Assembly (NCBI GenBank): GCA_029948255.1
Contig: JALIZF010001875.1
Span: 1,035,286-1,099,285 of the forward strand
Direction: 5' to 3'
DNA: 64,000 bases
From: Telmatactis stephensoni
Taxonomy: Eukaryota; Cnidaria; Anthozoa; Actiniaria; Isophelliidae
Shown here: in pieces, positions 40,839 through 53,269 of the stretch
How positions within the stretch are numbered: the stretch's first letter is position 1
Layout of the letters: each line of letters starts with the position of its first letter
Notes under the pieces: generated by a model
The model's database searches: none
Told to the model about the DNA's origin: nothing
What the model saw: the letters and a program-made list of their open reading frames with translations, nothing else
Translations under genes and position numbers: made by a program

Positions 40839-43800
40839 ATGGAGTACACGAACTGGAAGGCGTTGAATACAATAAAGATGGAAGAATATTGTCGCTTAGC
40901 TAGCACGCACTATGAGTCAGGAGACTACAAGGAAGCAATTGAATGCTATCACAAGTACCTAACAGTTGCTACAGAATTGAATGACAAAAAGAGTATAGGT
41001 CAAGCATGCTATGGCCTAGGACAAACCCACTATATCTTAGAAGACTACAAGGAAGCAATTGAATTCTATCACAAGAACCTAACACTTGCTACAGAGTTAG
41101 ATGACAAGGAGAGTATAGGTCAAGCATACTACGACCTAGGAAAAACCCACTTCCGGATAGGAGAGTACAGAGAAGCAAATGAGTTCAATTTCAAGTCCCT
41201 AACACTTGCTACAGAGTTAAATGACAAGAAGAGTATAGGTAAAGCATACTATGGCCTGGGGATAATCCACTGTGTGCTAGGAGACTACAAGGAAGCAATT
41301 GAATTCTATCACAAGGACCTAACACTTGCTACAGAGTTGGATGACAAGAAAAGTATAGGCCAAGCATACTATGGCCTAGGACTCGTCGACATTAAATTAG
41401 GAGATTACAAGGAAGCAATTGAGTTTTATCACAAGTCCCTAACAATTGCTACAGAGTTGGATGATAAGAAGAGTATAGGACAAGCATACCGTGGTCTAGG
41501 AAAAATCCACTGTTCGTTAGGAGACTACAGGGAAGCAAATGAGTTCTTGAACAGGAACCTAGCAGTTGCTACAGAGTTGGATGACAAGAAAAGTATAATT
41601 GAAGCATGCTCCATCCTAGGAGCATTCCACAGTATATTAGGAAACTACAAGGAAGCAATTGAGCTCTTTAACAGGAACCTAACAGTTGCTACAGAGTTGG
41701 ATGACAAGAAAAGTATAGGTGAAGCATGCTCCTTCCTAGCAGCATCCCACATAAAATTAGGAAACTACAAGGAAGCAATTGAGCTCTTTAACAGGAACCT
41801 AACAGTTGCTACAGAGTTGGATGACAAAAAGAGTATAGTTGAAGCATGCTTCGCCCTCGGAACATCCCACGGAAAATTAGGAGACTACAAGGAAGCAACT
41901 GAGTTCTATACCAAGTACCTAACAGGTGCAACAGAGTTGGATGACAAGGAGAGTATACGTCAAGCATACCATCACCTGGGAGAATCCCATTTTGTCTTAG
42001 GAGACTACAAGGAAGCACTTGAGTTTTATCACAAATATCTAAGAATTGCTACAGAGTTGAATGACAAGAAAAGTATAGGTCAAGCATGCTTCGGTCTAGG
42101 AGCATCCCACAGTGTATTAGGAGACTACAAGGAAGCAATTGACTTCTATAACAAGTCCATAACAGTTTTTACAGAGTTGGATGACAAGAAGAGTGTAGGT
42201 CAAACATACCGTGGCCTGGGAGAAACCCACATTATCTTTGGAGACTACAAGGAAGCACTTGAGAATTATCACAAGTACCTAACAGTTGCTACAGAGTTGA
42301 ATGACAAGGAGAGTGTAGGTCAAGCATACTGTGGCCTAGGAGATATCCGCTGTGTGGAAGGAGACTACAAGGAAGCTATTGAGTTCTATCACAAGGACCT
42401 AACAGTTGCTACAGAGTTGAATGACAAGGAGAGTATAGGTCAAGCATGCTATAGCCTAGGGATGACCCACTGTTTCATAGGTGACTACGAAGAAGCAATT
42501 GAGTTCTATTGCAAGTACCTAACAGTGGCGACAAAGTTGGCAAAGGAGAATGTTGATTTAGCATACATGTGCATAGAATACACTCTCAAGAGTTTAGGAA
42601 GACACAAGAAAGTAAATGAGTTCGCTCACGAATTGCTGAATATTTCAATGGAAAGAAATAACAGGAAATTAGAATACGTTGCTCTAAAAGCAATAAAAGA
42701 TACCTATTTACAGCATATGGGGAGTCAAGATGTCATCGAGTATTTTCAGGATAGGGTTACTACTTATGAAAAGATGCAAAACATAGAACATCAAGCATTA
42801 GTAATGAATGTCATAGGTGACTTGTATAATTCACTTGGAAACCTCACGAAGGCAGAGGAATATTTTAAAGAACAACTGAAGTTGTCTAAGGAAATAAACT
42901 TTGAATTCGGTGTGATAAGAGCATATATTGGTTTGGGAAGACTCCGGATGGCAACTGAAGTCAACAAAGCTACACAGTATTTCAAAGAGGCCATTAATGT
43001 TGCAGCTAAGATTAATGATAAGGAAGAAGAGTTAAATGTTCTTTGTGATTTAGGACTTTTTCACGTTGCAACCAGTAATTTTAGTGAAGCCATTTCTTGC
43101 TTCACTGAAATAATATCAGCCTACAGAAGATACAATCGTGTTTATGGTCTAAAAGTCATGAGTTTTGGCATTTTGGGGAATTTATGTCTTGGAAAATGTT
43201 ACTTTGAACTTTCATTTTCTGACAAAATTACCATAAGCGATGAGACTAACAATGAGTGCGATTGTATTGAAAAAGCAGAAATGTACCTAAGAGAAACCAT
43301 CAAAGCTACAGATTTCTTAATCCTGCACAGTGGTTTCGTGGATGATTTAATGCGCTCGAGCTCCTCAATCGTTAATGATTTTATTTCAGCGTACCACATG
43401 CTGACAGAAATTCTTTTTCAAAAACAACAGATGCACGAAGCACTGTTAATATCTGAGCGCGGAAGAGGTCGTTCCTTGAGCCATCTTTTAATTAGAAGAT
43501 ACCTCGTTTTCCCTCAAGCTATACCTGCATTGGACCGTTCATTGTCAACTTATGAGGATATTGAACAATTTCTTCAAAGCAGCAAGTTATCTATAGTATT
43601 TTATACTTTAGGACACAGGCTATTAACTTGGGTTTTGGTCCAGAACCAACCCATTCAAATCAATGAATTTGATGATTTTCAAGAAATCAAACGATTTTGT
43701 CGTGAAATATATGCAAGAGTGGAAGACAAACGCACTCTGTTCGGTGAATTGTTTGTTGAATGCCTTATAGACGAGGCTTACGACAAAATGAAAGTTAAAG

Positions 43801-44855
43801 ATGAGATTCAATGTGAAGACCGATCATTGGATGTATACACCAAAACACGTGGTGACATCAATGAAGGGAAAGCTGACAAGACCGATTGTAGTGATAGGGA
43901 CCCTGGAAGTACTGGAGCACCATCAAATCAATCGGAACAAGACTATAAGACCACTTTGGAGGACCTTTTTCATGTTCTGGTTGCTCCAGTTCAAAGTAAT
44001 CTAACTGAGGAAGAAGTTGTCATCGTTCCACAAGGGTCCGTGTACTTGGTGCCATTTGCAGCCCTGAGGGATCCAAAGACTGGACGATTCTTATATGAAA
44101 CGAAACGTATTAGAATTGCTCCCTCATTTACATTACTTAAGACCTGGCAAGAATGTCCGCCAGGCTATAACTGTGAAGAAGGCGCATTAGTCATCGGAAA
44201 TCCAACGGTTGGAACAGTCATGTTCAGAGGAAAAGAACAAACTCTTCCCCGTCTTCGTGCAGCACAATTGGAAGCTGAAATTATTGGTGGACGTCTTGAA
44301 GATGAAGTTATTGGTAAAAGCCTTGAAGTGACAGTTTTGACAAGATCCCAAGCTACAAAAGAAGAAGTCAAGAAAGAACTAGCCAAGGGCTTTGCTGTCA
44401 TCCACATTGCAGCTCACGGAGATTCACAAAGAGGAGAAATTGCTCTTGCTCCTTCAGAATCAGCCAAACAAAAAGGCATTCCACAAGAAGAGGACTATCT
44501 GTTGACCATGAGGGAAGTACAACAAATTGGTATTCGTGCCAAGCTGGTAGTTCTGAGCTGCTGTCATAGTGGTCGTGGGGACATCGAACCCGAGGGACTG
44601 ATAGGGATAAGCCGAGCATTTCTTGTTGCAGGAGCTCGTGCGGTGATAGCATCTTTGTGGGCTGTAAATGATCTGGTCACCTTGAGCTTTATGAACCAAT
44701 TGTACTATTTCTTGAAGAGTGGTGACAGTGCCAGTGCAAGTCTTCAAAAAGCCATGGAACAGGTACGCAAAGAGGACAGCCATCCAAGGTACTGGGCTCC
44801 ATTCTATCTTATTGGTGATGACGTCACTCTTTTTAAGAGTGACTTAAATGAATGA
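40839..44855 (+). CDS. TPR-CHAT protein, copy D (intact, 1338 aa)
   Basis: Uninterrupted frame of the same length and domain order as copy C, with H1193 and C1242 retained. It differs by a small set of substitutions: DYEEAIEFYCKYL instead of DYKEAIEFYRKYL, YMCIEY for YMRIEY, LNVLCD for LNALCD, YLVFPQAIP for YLIFPQDIP, YDKMK for YGKMK, and PSFTLL for PSLTLL. None touches the presumed catalytic residues. The last three types of change group D with E and F. The F residue in FNFKSL (TPR 3) instead groups D with C and F. Function as for copy C: putative TPR-scaffolded caspase-like peptidase, inferred from domains. Confidence 0.95.
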   Translation: MEYTNWKALNTIKMEEYCRLASTHYESGDYKEAIECYHKYLTVATELNDKKSIGQACYGLGQTHYILEDYKEAIEFYHKNLTLATELDDKESIGQAYYDLGKTHFRIGEYREANEFNFKSLTLATELNDKKSIGKAYYGLGIIHCVLGDYKEAIEFYHKDLTLATELDDKKSIGQAYYGLGLVDIKLGDYKEAIEFYHKSLTIATELDDKKSIGQAYRGLGKIHCSLGDYREANEFLNRNLAVATELDDKKSIIEACSILGAFHSILGNYKEAIELFNRNLTVATELDDKKSIGEACSFLAASHIKLGNYKEAIELFNRNLTVATELDDKKSIVEACFALGTSHGKLGDYKEATEFYTKYLTGATELDDKESIRQAYHHLGESHFVLGDYKEALEFYHKYLRIATELNDKKSIGQACFGLGASHSVLGDYKEAIDFYNKSITVFTELDDKKSVGQTYRGLGETHIIFGDYKEALENYHKYLTVATELNDKESVGQAYCGLGDIRCVEGDYKEAIEFYHKDLTVATELNDKESIGQACYSLGMTHCFIGDYEEAIEFYCKYLTVATKLAKENVDLAYMCIEYTLKSLGRHKKVNEFAHELLNISMERNNRKLEYVALKAIKDTYLQHMGSQDVIEYFQDRVTTYEKMQNIEHQALVMNVIGDLYNSLGNLTKAEEYFKEQLKLSKEINFEFGVIRAYIGLGRLRMATEVNKATQYFKEAINVAAKINDKEEELNVLCDLGLFHVATSNFSEAISCFTEIISAYRRYNRVYGLKVMSFGILGNLCLGKCYFELSFSDKITISDETNNECDCIEKAEMYLRETIKATDFLILHSGFVDDLMRSSSSIVNDFISAYHMLTEILFQKQQMHEALLISERGRGRSLSHLLIRRYLVFPQAIPALDRSLSTYEDIEQFLQSSKLSIVFYTLGHRLLTWVLVQNQPIQINEFDDFQEIKRFCREIYARVEDKRTLFGELFVECLIDEAYDKMKVKDEIQCEDRSLDVYTKTRGDINEGKADKTDCSDRDPGSTGAPSNQSEQDYKTTLEDLFHVLVAPVQSNLTEEEVVIVPQGSVYLVPFAALRDPKTGRFLYETKRIRIAPSFTLLKTWQECPPGYNCEEGALVIGNPTVGTVMFRGKEQTLPRLRAAQLEAEIIGGRLEDEVIGKSLEVTVLTRSQATKEEVKKELAKGFAVIHIAAHGDSQRGEIALAPSESAKQKGIPQEEDYLLTMREVQQIGIRAKLVVLSCCHSGRGDIEPEGLIGISRAFLVAGARAVIASLWAVNDLVTLSFMNQLYYFLKSGDSASASLQKAMEQVRKEDSHPRYWAPFYLIGDDVTLFKSDLNE

Positions 44856-45193
44856 GTAAAGCGTCTTTATAGAGAGGGGTAACCCGTTACTATACTGTAA
44901 CTGCATTCGACTTAAAACAAATCAAGTTAACCGATACGCACTGTAGCTCATGAGATCTGGACACACTATTGTTGTAACCTAACAACTTAGAGACAATTAC
45001 CGATGTTCACAATTCACGTTGTCATCTCTCTAACATTAATTCGTTGATAGCCTCTTCAGCAAGCATTTGGACGCCAATTCCTAACTGGAATGGCACTTCT
45101 CTACCAGCTATGAACACCATGTGATCAGTATGATGGTACGAAATGGGATGGTTGTGGACTAATACTAAGATTGTTCATCACTTGTACGCGCGC

Positions 45194-45305
45194 GTGCTGT
45201 GTGCAGATTTAGAGCACACGAGGATACACGAGAGAGTGTTAAGAGCACGAGGCATAGCCGGGTGCTTTGATCAATCCTCAAGTGCTCTAAATCTGCACAC
45301 AGCAC
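45194..45305. mobile_element. Hairpin element in spacer D-E
   Basis: Same element as at 26534. Confidence 0.75.
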
Positions 45306-45826
45306 AGCGGGCAAGTTTTCTATGTCTTTTATATAATACAACGTCGGTTATCGAGCAAATTCAGTATATTTGCAGTATACGCTTCCTTCGGCCAATGAGA
45401 GCGTTATATGATGGCTATTTTATAACTGTGAACTAGGTGAACTTTTGCTGTTCCTGTTGCCAGCTATTGCAGTTGCTATGACATCTGAAAACATTTCTCT
45501 TGTAGTCTGCTGTGTTGATCCTGTACTAGGTGATTATCCTATCAAGAAACCTCAATCGAGCTCTATACATTTACAAGGGAAATTATGTGTCAGATATTTA
45601 TCAAGCACTAGCTCTTTTAGCTGCCAGGGAGCGATTGGCATCCTTTCCTAAACAAACTTTAATCGGTTAGTTTTATAATCATTGCTAACACTGTGATTGT
45701 TTGGAAAAGTAATATATTTGAATAAAATGTAATTGTCCATTTCTAAAACTTGTGTTGTTGTATCAAGCGCTAGGTTGCCCGTTTGTAAACATTTTTAGAT
45801 CGCTCGCAGCACTTCACTTTCTGTTA

Positions 45827-46124
45827 AGGCTTACCCCGGGCCCTAAAATCGACGTTATTTTGGGCGATCTTGGACGATCTTAGGCGATGTTAGGCGATAT
45901 TGGGAAATTTTAGCCATTTCGAGTTGGCGCTCTTAGGCGTTCTTGGGCATCTTTTGCGATCTTGGGCGATCTTAGGCGATCTTAGGCGATATTGGGAAAT
46001 TTTAGCCATTTCGAGTTGGCGCTCTTAGGCGCTCTTTGGCGATATTGAGCGATCTTGGGGGATCTAGGGCGATATTAGGCGATGTTAAGGTATATTAGGC
46101 GATTTTAGGGCCCGGAGTAGGCCT
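45827..46124. mobile_element. 298-bp MITE, spacer D-E
   Basis: Same element and position in the unit as 27167-27464. Confidence 0.85.
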
Positions 46125-46155
46125 CTGCGGTTAGAAACGGCTAGTTATATTGTAT

Positions 46156-46293
46156 AATGCGGGTACTTCGCATGGGACTTCGTGTCCCGTTTGTACCCAC
46201 CTCTTGGACAGTGCCTTTGTTTTGTTGTTTTTCTACTTTCTTTAATTTTTGTATTTTAGTTATGGTTTGTCCAATAAGTTGCGGAAAAAAAAA
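46156..46293 (+). mobile_element. Poly(A) retroposon, spacer D-E
   Basis: Same insertion as 27496-27634 but one base shorter, reading CCAATAAGTTG instead of CCAATAAAGTTG. This destroys the AATAAA and is one of several 1-nt indels in this spacer. Confidence 0.6.
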
Positions 46294-46961
46294 TACTAAC
46301 AAATCTACGGTCGGCGTAAGATATCAAATCAAATATCATATCAAATCTTCGTTTTGCAGAGGAATGTTTTCGTATGCGAAAGCTCGCGTGCTCTCGACCA
46401 ATCAGATTTGCCCTACATATAGCATCAAACGGGGCATATGATTGTCCAAAGACCTAATACGCGGGATTCCTTCTCTTACCTCATCTTCTCTTGTTGTTAC
46501 CAAGAATATATTTCAGTCGTTTGAAACCGGTCAACGTACATTTGCATGCTTCTTTAAAATCAACAGATTTCCCAATATTCATTCTTTGTTTACAGGGGTT
46601 TCAATGTTGGTGCAAATAGAATATTCTATACATCAACATAAAAGTACAAATAAAAGTACAGCATTTCAGTAGAAGAAAAGTAAAGAGTATGATAGTAATA
46701 ATGATATATGTTTATAGTGCAGAATACTGCTTTATTTATATCTTAAGGCAATTAATACTAGCTGTTTCAGATTTTCTTTTGGGAAAGAAACTTCGCTAAG
46801 ACTTCAATGCTTGATGAATTTTTTTCGACATACTGATTTTTCCTAAGAGCAAAGCCTGCGTGCACAATAAATCCTTGCACATACAAATAACGAAACATGA
46901 ACAAATGGAATATTATATCAGAGTAAACTCATTTAAACAATGTGGTTTTTCTTCTTTCTAG

Positions 46962-47056
46962 ATCTATAGAGACAAAGAAAATATGAATTCCATGCCATAG
47001 TCTTTTCTATCAGTTAGCACTGATTTACTTTGACTGAATCAATAAGTAATTAAGTC
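46962..47056 (+). promoter_or_regulatory. Putative leader exon of copy E with uORF
   Basis: Same acceptor, MNSMP uORF and start context as before copy B, with one extra T (CTTTTCTATC). Confidence 0.5.
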
Positions 47057-50000
47057 ATGGAGTACACGAACTGGAAGGCGTTGAATACAATAAAGATGGA
47101 AGAATATTGTCGCTTAGCTAGCACGCACTATGAGTCAGGAGACTACAAGGAAGCAATTGAATGCTATCACAAGTACCTAACAGTTGCTACAGAATTGAAT
47201 GACAAAAAGAGTATAGGTCAAGCATGCTATGGCCTAGGACAAACCCACTATATCTTAGAAGACTACAAGGAAGCAATTGAATTCTATCACAAGAACCTAA
47301 CACTTGCTACAGAGTTAGATGACAAGGAGAGTATAGGTCAAGCATACTACGACCTAGGAAAAACCCACTTCCGGATAGGAGAGTACAGAGAAGCAAATGA
47401 GTTCAATTACAAGTCCCTAACACTTGCTACAGAGTTAAATGACAAGAAGAGTATAGGTAAAGCATACTATGGCCTGGGGATAATCCACTGTGTGCTAGGA
47501 GACTACAAGGAAGCAATTGAATTCTATCACAAGGACCTAACACTTGCTACAGAGTTGGATGACAAGAAAAGTATAGGCCAAGCATACTATGGCCTAGGAC
47601 TCGTCGACATTAAATTAGGAGATTACAAGGAAGCAATTGAGTTTTATCACAAGTCCCTAACAATTGCTACAGAGTTGGATGATAAGAAGAGTATAGGACA
47701 AGCATACCGTGGTCTAGGAAAAATCCACTGTTCGTTAGGAGACTACAGGGAAGCAAATGAGTTCTTGAACAGGAACCTAGCAGTTGCTACAGAGTTGGAT
47801 GACAAGAAAAGTATAATTGAAGCATGCTCCATCCTAGGAGCATTCCACAGTATATTAGGAAACTACAAGGAAGCAATTGAGCTCTTTAACAGGAACCTAA
47901 CAGTTGCTACAGAGTTGGATGACAAGAAAAGTATAGGTGAAGCATGCTCCTTCCTAGCAGCATCCCACATAAAATTAGGAAACTACAAGGAAGCAATTGA
48001 GCTCTTTAACAGGAACCTAACAGTTGCTACAGAGTTGGATGACAAAAAGAGTATAGTTGAAGCATGCTTCGCCCTCGGAACATCCCACGGAAAATTAGGA
48101 GACTACAAGGAAGCAACTGAGTTCTATACCAAGTACCTAACAGGTGCAACAGAGTTGGATGACAAGGAGAGTATACGTCAAGCATACCATCACCTGGGAG
48201 AATCCCATTTTGTCTTAGGAGACTACAAGGAAGCACTTGAGTTTTATCACAAATATCTAAGAATTGCTACAGAGTTGAATGACAAGAAAAGTATAGGTCA
48301 AGCATGCTTCGGTCTAGGAGCATCCCACAGTGTATTAGGAGACTACAAGGAAGCAATTGACTTCTATAACAAGTCCATAACAGTTTTTACAGAGTTGGAT
48401 GACAAGAAGAGTGTAGGTCAAACATACCGTGGCCTGGGAGAAACCCACATTATCTTTGGAGACTACAAGGAAGCACTTGAGAATTATCACAAGTACCTAA
48501 CAGTTGCTACAGAGTTGAATGACAAGGAGAGTGTAGGTCAAGCATACTGTGGCCTAGGAGATATCCGCTGTGTGGAAGGAGACTACAAGGAAGCTATTGA
48601 GTTCTATCACAAGACCTAACAGTTGCTACAGAGTTGAATGACAAGGAGAGTATAGGTCAAGCATGCTATAGCCTAGGGATGACCCACTGTTTCATAGGTG
48701 ACTACGAAGAAGCAATTGAGTTCTATGCAAGTACCTAACAGTGGCGACAAAGTTGGCAAAGGAGAATGTTGATTTAGCATACATGTGCATAGAATACACT
48801 CTCAAGAGTTTAGGAAGACACAAGAAAGTAAATGAGTTCGCTCACGAATTGCTGAATATTTCAATGGAAAGAAATAACAGGAAATTAGAATACGTTGCTC
48901 TAAAAGCAATAAAAGATACCTATTTACAGCATATGGGGAGTCAAGATGTCATCGAGTATTTTCAGGATAGGGTTACTACTTATGAAAAGATGCAAAACAT
49001 AGAACATCAAGCATTAGTAATGAATGTCATAGGTGACTTGTATAATTCACTTGGAAACCTCACGAAGGCAGAGGAATATTTTAAAGAACAACTGAAGCTG
49101 TCTAAGGAAATAAACTTTGAATTCGGTGTGATAAGAGCATATATTGGTTTGGGAAGACTCCGGATGGCAACTGAAGTCAACAAAGCTACACAGTATTTCA
49201 AAGAGGCCATTAATGTTGCAGCTAAGATTAATGATAAGGAAGAAGAGTTAAATGTTCTTTGTGATTTAGGACTTTTTCACGTTGCAACCAGTAATTTTAG
49301 TGAAGCCATTTCTTGCTTCACTGAAATAATATCAGCCTACAGAAGATACAATCGTGTTTATGGTCTAAAAGTCATGAGTTTTGGCATTTTGGGGAATTTA
49401 TGTCTTGGAAAATGTTACTTTGAACTTTCATTTTCTGACAAAATTACCATAAGCGATGAGACTAACAATGAGTGCGATTGTATTGAAAAAGCAGAAATGT
49501 ACCTAAGAGAAACCATCAAAGCTACAGATTTCTTAATCCTGCACAGTGGTTTCGTGGATGATTTAATGCGCTCGAGCTCCTCAATCGTTAATGATTTTAT
49601 TTCAGCGTACCACATGCTGACAGAAATTCTTTTTCAAAAACAACAGATGCACGAAGCACTGTTAATATCTGAGCGCGGAAGAGGTCGTTCCTTGAGCCAT
49701 CTTTTAATTAGAAGATACCTCGTTTTCCTCAAGCATACCTGCATTGGACCGTTCATTGTCAACTTATGAGGATATTGAACAATTTCTTCAAAGCAGCAAG
49801 TTATCTATATTTTATACTTTAGGACACAGGCTATTAACTTGGGTTTTGGTCCAGAACCAACCCATTCAAATCAATGAATTTGATGATTTTCAAGAAATCA
49901 AACGATTTTGTCGTGAAATATATGCAAGAGTGGAAGACAAACGCACTCTGTTCGGTGAATTGTTTGTTGAATGCCTTATAGACGAGGCTTACGACAAAAT

Positions 50001-51066
50001 GAAAGTTAAAGATGAGATTCAATGTGAAGACCGATCATTGGATGTATACACCAAAACACGTGGTGACATCAATGAAGGGAAAGCTGACAAGACCGATTGT
50101 AGTGATAGGGACCCTGGAAGTACTGGAGCACCATCAAATCAATCGGAACAAGACTATAAGACCACTTTGGAGGACCTTTTTCATGTTCTGGTTGCTCCAG
50201 TTCAAAGTAATCTAACTGAGGAAGAAGTTGTCATCGTTCCACAAGGGTCCGTGTACTTGGTGCCATTTGCAGCCCTGAGGGATCCAAAGACTGGACGATT
50301 CTTATATGAAACGAAACGTATAAGAATTGCTCCCTCATTTACATTACTTAAGACCTGGCAAGAATGTCCGCCAGGCTATAACTGTGAAGAAGGCGCATTA
50401 GTCATCGGAAATCCAACGGTTGGAACAGTCATGTTCAGAGGAAAAGAACAAACTCTTCCCCGTCTTCGTGCAGCACAATTGGAAGCTGAAATTATTGGTG
50501 GACGTCTTGAAGATGAAGTTATTGGTAAAAGCCTTGAAGTGACAGTTTTGACAAGATCCCAAGCTACAAAAGAAGAAGTCAAGAAAGAACTAGCCAAGGG
50601 CTTTGCTGTCATCCACATTGCAGCTCACGGAGATTCACAAAGAGGAGAAATTGCTCTTGCTCCTTCAGAATCAGCCAAACAAAAAGGCATTCCACAAGAA
50701 GAGGACTATCTGTTGACCATGAGGGAAGTACAACAAATTGGTATTCGTGCCAAGCTGGTAGTTCTGAGCTGCTGTCATAGTGGTCGTGGGGACATCGAAC
50801 CCGAGGGACTGATAGGGATAAGCCGAGCATTTCTTGTTGCAGGAGCTCGTGCGGTGATAGCATCTTTGTGGGCTGTAAATGATCTGGTCACCTTGAGCTT
50901 TATGAACCAATTGTACTATTTCTTGAAGAGTGGTGACAGTGCCAGTGCAAGTCTTCAAAAAGCCATGGAACAGGTACGCAAAGAGGACAGTCATCCAAGG
51001 TACTGGGCTCCATTCTATCTTATTGGTGATGACGTCACTCTTTTTAAGAGTGACTTAAATGAATGA
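47057..51066 (+). pseudogene. TPR-CHAT protein, copy E, multiple small deletions
   Basis: Aligned to copy D it has missing bases at about 48613 (CACAAGACCTAAC for CACAAGGACCTAAC), 48727 (TTCTATGCAAG for TTCTATTGCAAG), two near 49726-49736 (GTTTTCCTCAAGCATACC for GTTTTCCCTCAAGCTATACC), and three in frame near 49808 (CTATATTTTATAC). The frame therefore breaks into 47057-48619, about 48741-49769 and about 49744-51066. The CHAT part stays open with HGD and SCCHSGRG. There are hardly any substitutions, so this pattern suits either very recent decay or uncorrected long-read indels. E shares YLVF, YDKMK and PSFTLL with D but FNYKSL with A and B. Confidence 0.8.
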
Positions 51067-51405
51067 GTAAAGCGTCTTTATAGAGAGGGGTAACCCGTTA
51101 CATACTGTAACTGCATTCGACTTAAAAACAAATCAAGTTAACCGATACGCACTGTAGCTCATGAGATCTGGACACACTATTGTTGTAACCTAACAACTTA
51201 GAGACAATTACCGATGTTCACAATTCACGTTGTCATCTCTCTAACATTAATTCGTTGATAGCCTTCTTCAGCAAGCATTTGGACGCCAATTCCTAACTGG
51301 AATGGCACTTCTCTACCAGCTATGAACACCATGTGATCAGTATGATGGTACGAAATGGGATGGTTGTGGACTAATACTAAGATTGTTCATCACTTGTACG
51401 CGCGC

Positions 51406-51517
51406 GTGCTGTGTGCAGATTTAGAGCACACGAGGATACACGAGAGAGTGTTAAGAGCACGAGGCATAGCCGGGTGCTTTGATCAATCCTCAAGTGCTCT
51501 AAATCTGCACACAGCAC
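51406..51517. mobile_element. Hairpin element in spacer E-F
   Basis: Same element as at 26534. Confidence 0.75.
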
Positions 51518-52038
51518 AGCGGGCAAGTTTTCTATGTCTTTTATATAATACAACGTCGGTTATCGAGCAAATTCAGTATATTTGCAGTATACGCTTCCTT
51601 CGGCCAATGAGAGCGTTATATGATGGCTATTTTATAACTGTGAACTAGGTGAACTTTTGCTGTTCCTGTTGCCAGCTATTGCAGTTGCTATGACATCTGA
51701 AAACATTTCTCTTGTAGTCTGCTGTGTTGATCCTGTACTAGGTGATTATCCTATCAAGAAACCTCAATCGAGCTCTATACATTTACAAGGGAAATTATGT
51801 GTCAGATATTTATCAAGCACTAGCTCTTTTAGCTGCCAGGGAGCGATTGGCATCCTTTCCTAAACAAACTTTAATCGGTTAGTTTTATAATCATTGCTAA
51901 CACTGTGATTGTTTGGAAAAGTAATATATTTGAATAAAATGTAATTGTCCATTTCTAAAACTTGTGTTGTTGTATCAAGCGCTAGGTTGCCCGTTTGTAA
52001 ACATTTTTAGATCGCTCGCAGCACTTCACTTTCTGTTA

Positions 52039-52336
52039 AGGCTTACCCCGGGCCCTAAAATCGACGTTATTTTGGGCGATCTTGGACGATCTTAGGCGAT
52101 GTTAGGCGATATTGGGAAATTTTAGCCATTTCGAGTTGGCGCTCTTAGGCGTTCTTGGGCATCTTTTGCGATCTTGGGCGATCTTAGGCGATCTTAGGCG
52201 ATATTGGGAAATTTTAGCCATTTCGAGTTGGCGCTCTTAGGCGCTCTTTGGCGATATTGAGCGATCTTGGGGGATCTAGGGCGATATTAGGCGATGTTAA
52301 GGTATATTAGGCGATTTTAGGGCCCGGAGTAGGCCT
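52039..52336. mobile_element. 298-bp MITE, spacer E-F
   Basis: Same element and position in the unit as 27167-27464. Confidence 0.85.
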
Positions 52337-52367
52337 CTGCGGTTAGAAACGGCTAGTTATATTGTAT

Positions 52368-52506
52368 AATGCGGGTACTTCGCATGGGACTTCGTGTCCC
52401 GTTTGTACCCACCTCTTGGACAGTGCCTTTGTTTTGTTGTTTTTCTACTTTCTTTAATTTTTGTATTTTAGTTATGGTTTGTCCAATAAAGTTGCGGAAA
52501 AAAAAA
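52368..52506 (+). mobile_element. Poly(A) retroposon, spacer E-F
   Basis: Same insertion as 27496-27634 with AATAAA intact. Confidence 0.65.
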
Positions 52507-53175
52507 TACTAACAAATCTACGGTCGGCGTAAGATATCAAATCAAATATCATATCAAATCTTCGTTTTGCAGAGGAATGTTTTCGTATGCGAAAGCTCGC
52601 GTGCTCTCGACCAATCAGATTTGCCCTACATATAGCATCAAACGGGGCATATGATTGTCCAAAGACCTAATACGCGGGATTCCTTCTCTTACCTCATCTT
52701 CTCTTGTTGTTACCAAGAATATATTTCAGTCGTTTGAAACCGGTCAACGTACATTTGCATGCTTCTTTAAAATCAACAGATTTCCCAATATTCATTCTTT
52801 GTTTACAGGGGTTTCAATGTTGGTGCAAATAGAATATTCTATACATCAACATAAAAGTACAAATAAAGTACAGCATTTCAGTAGAAGAAAAGTAAAGAGT
52901 AATGATAGTAATAATGATATATGTTTATAGTGCAGAATACTGCTTTATTTATATCTTAAGGCAATTAATACTAGCTGTTTCAGATTTTCTTTTGGGAAAG
53001 AAACTTCGCTAAGACTTCAATGCTTGATGAATTTTTTTCGACATACTGATTTTTCCTAAGAGCAAAGCCTGCGTGCACAATAAATCCTTGCACATACAAA
53101 TAACGAAACATGAACAAATGGAATATTATATCAGAGTAAACTCATTTTAAACAATGTGGTTTTTCTTCTTTCTAG

Positions 53176-53269
53176 ATCTATAGAGACAAAGAAAATATGA
53201 ATTCCATGCCATAGTCTTTCTATCAGTTAGCACTGATTTACTTTGACTGAATCAATAAGTAATTAAGTC
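53176..53269 (+). promoter_or_regulatory. Putative leader exon of copy F with uORF
   Basis: Same acceptor, MNSMP uORF and start context as before copy B. Confidence 0.5.
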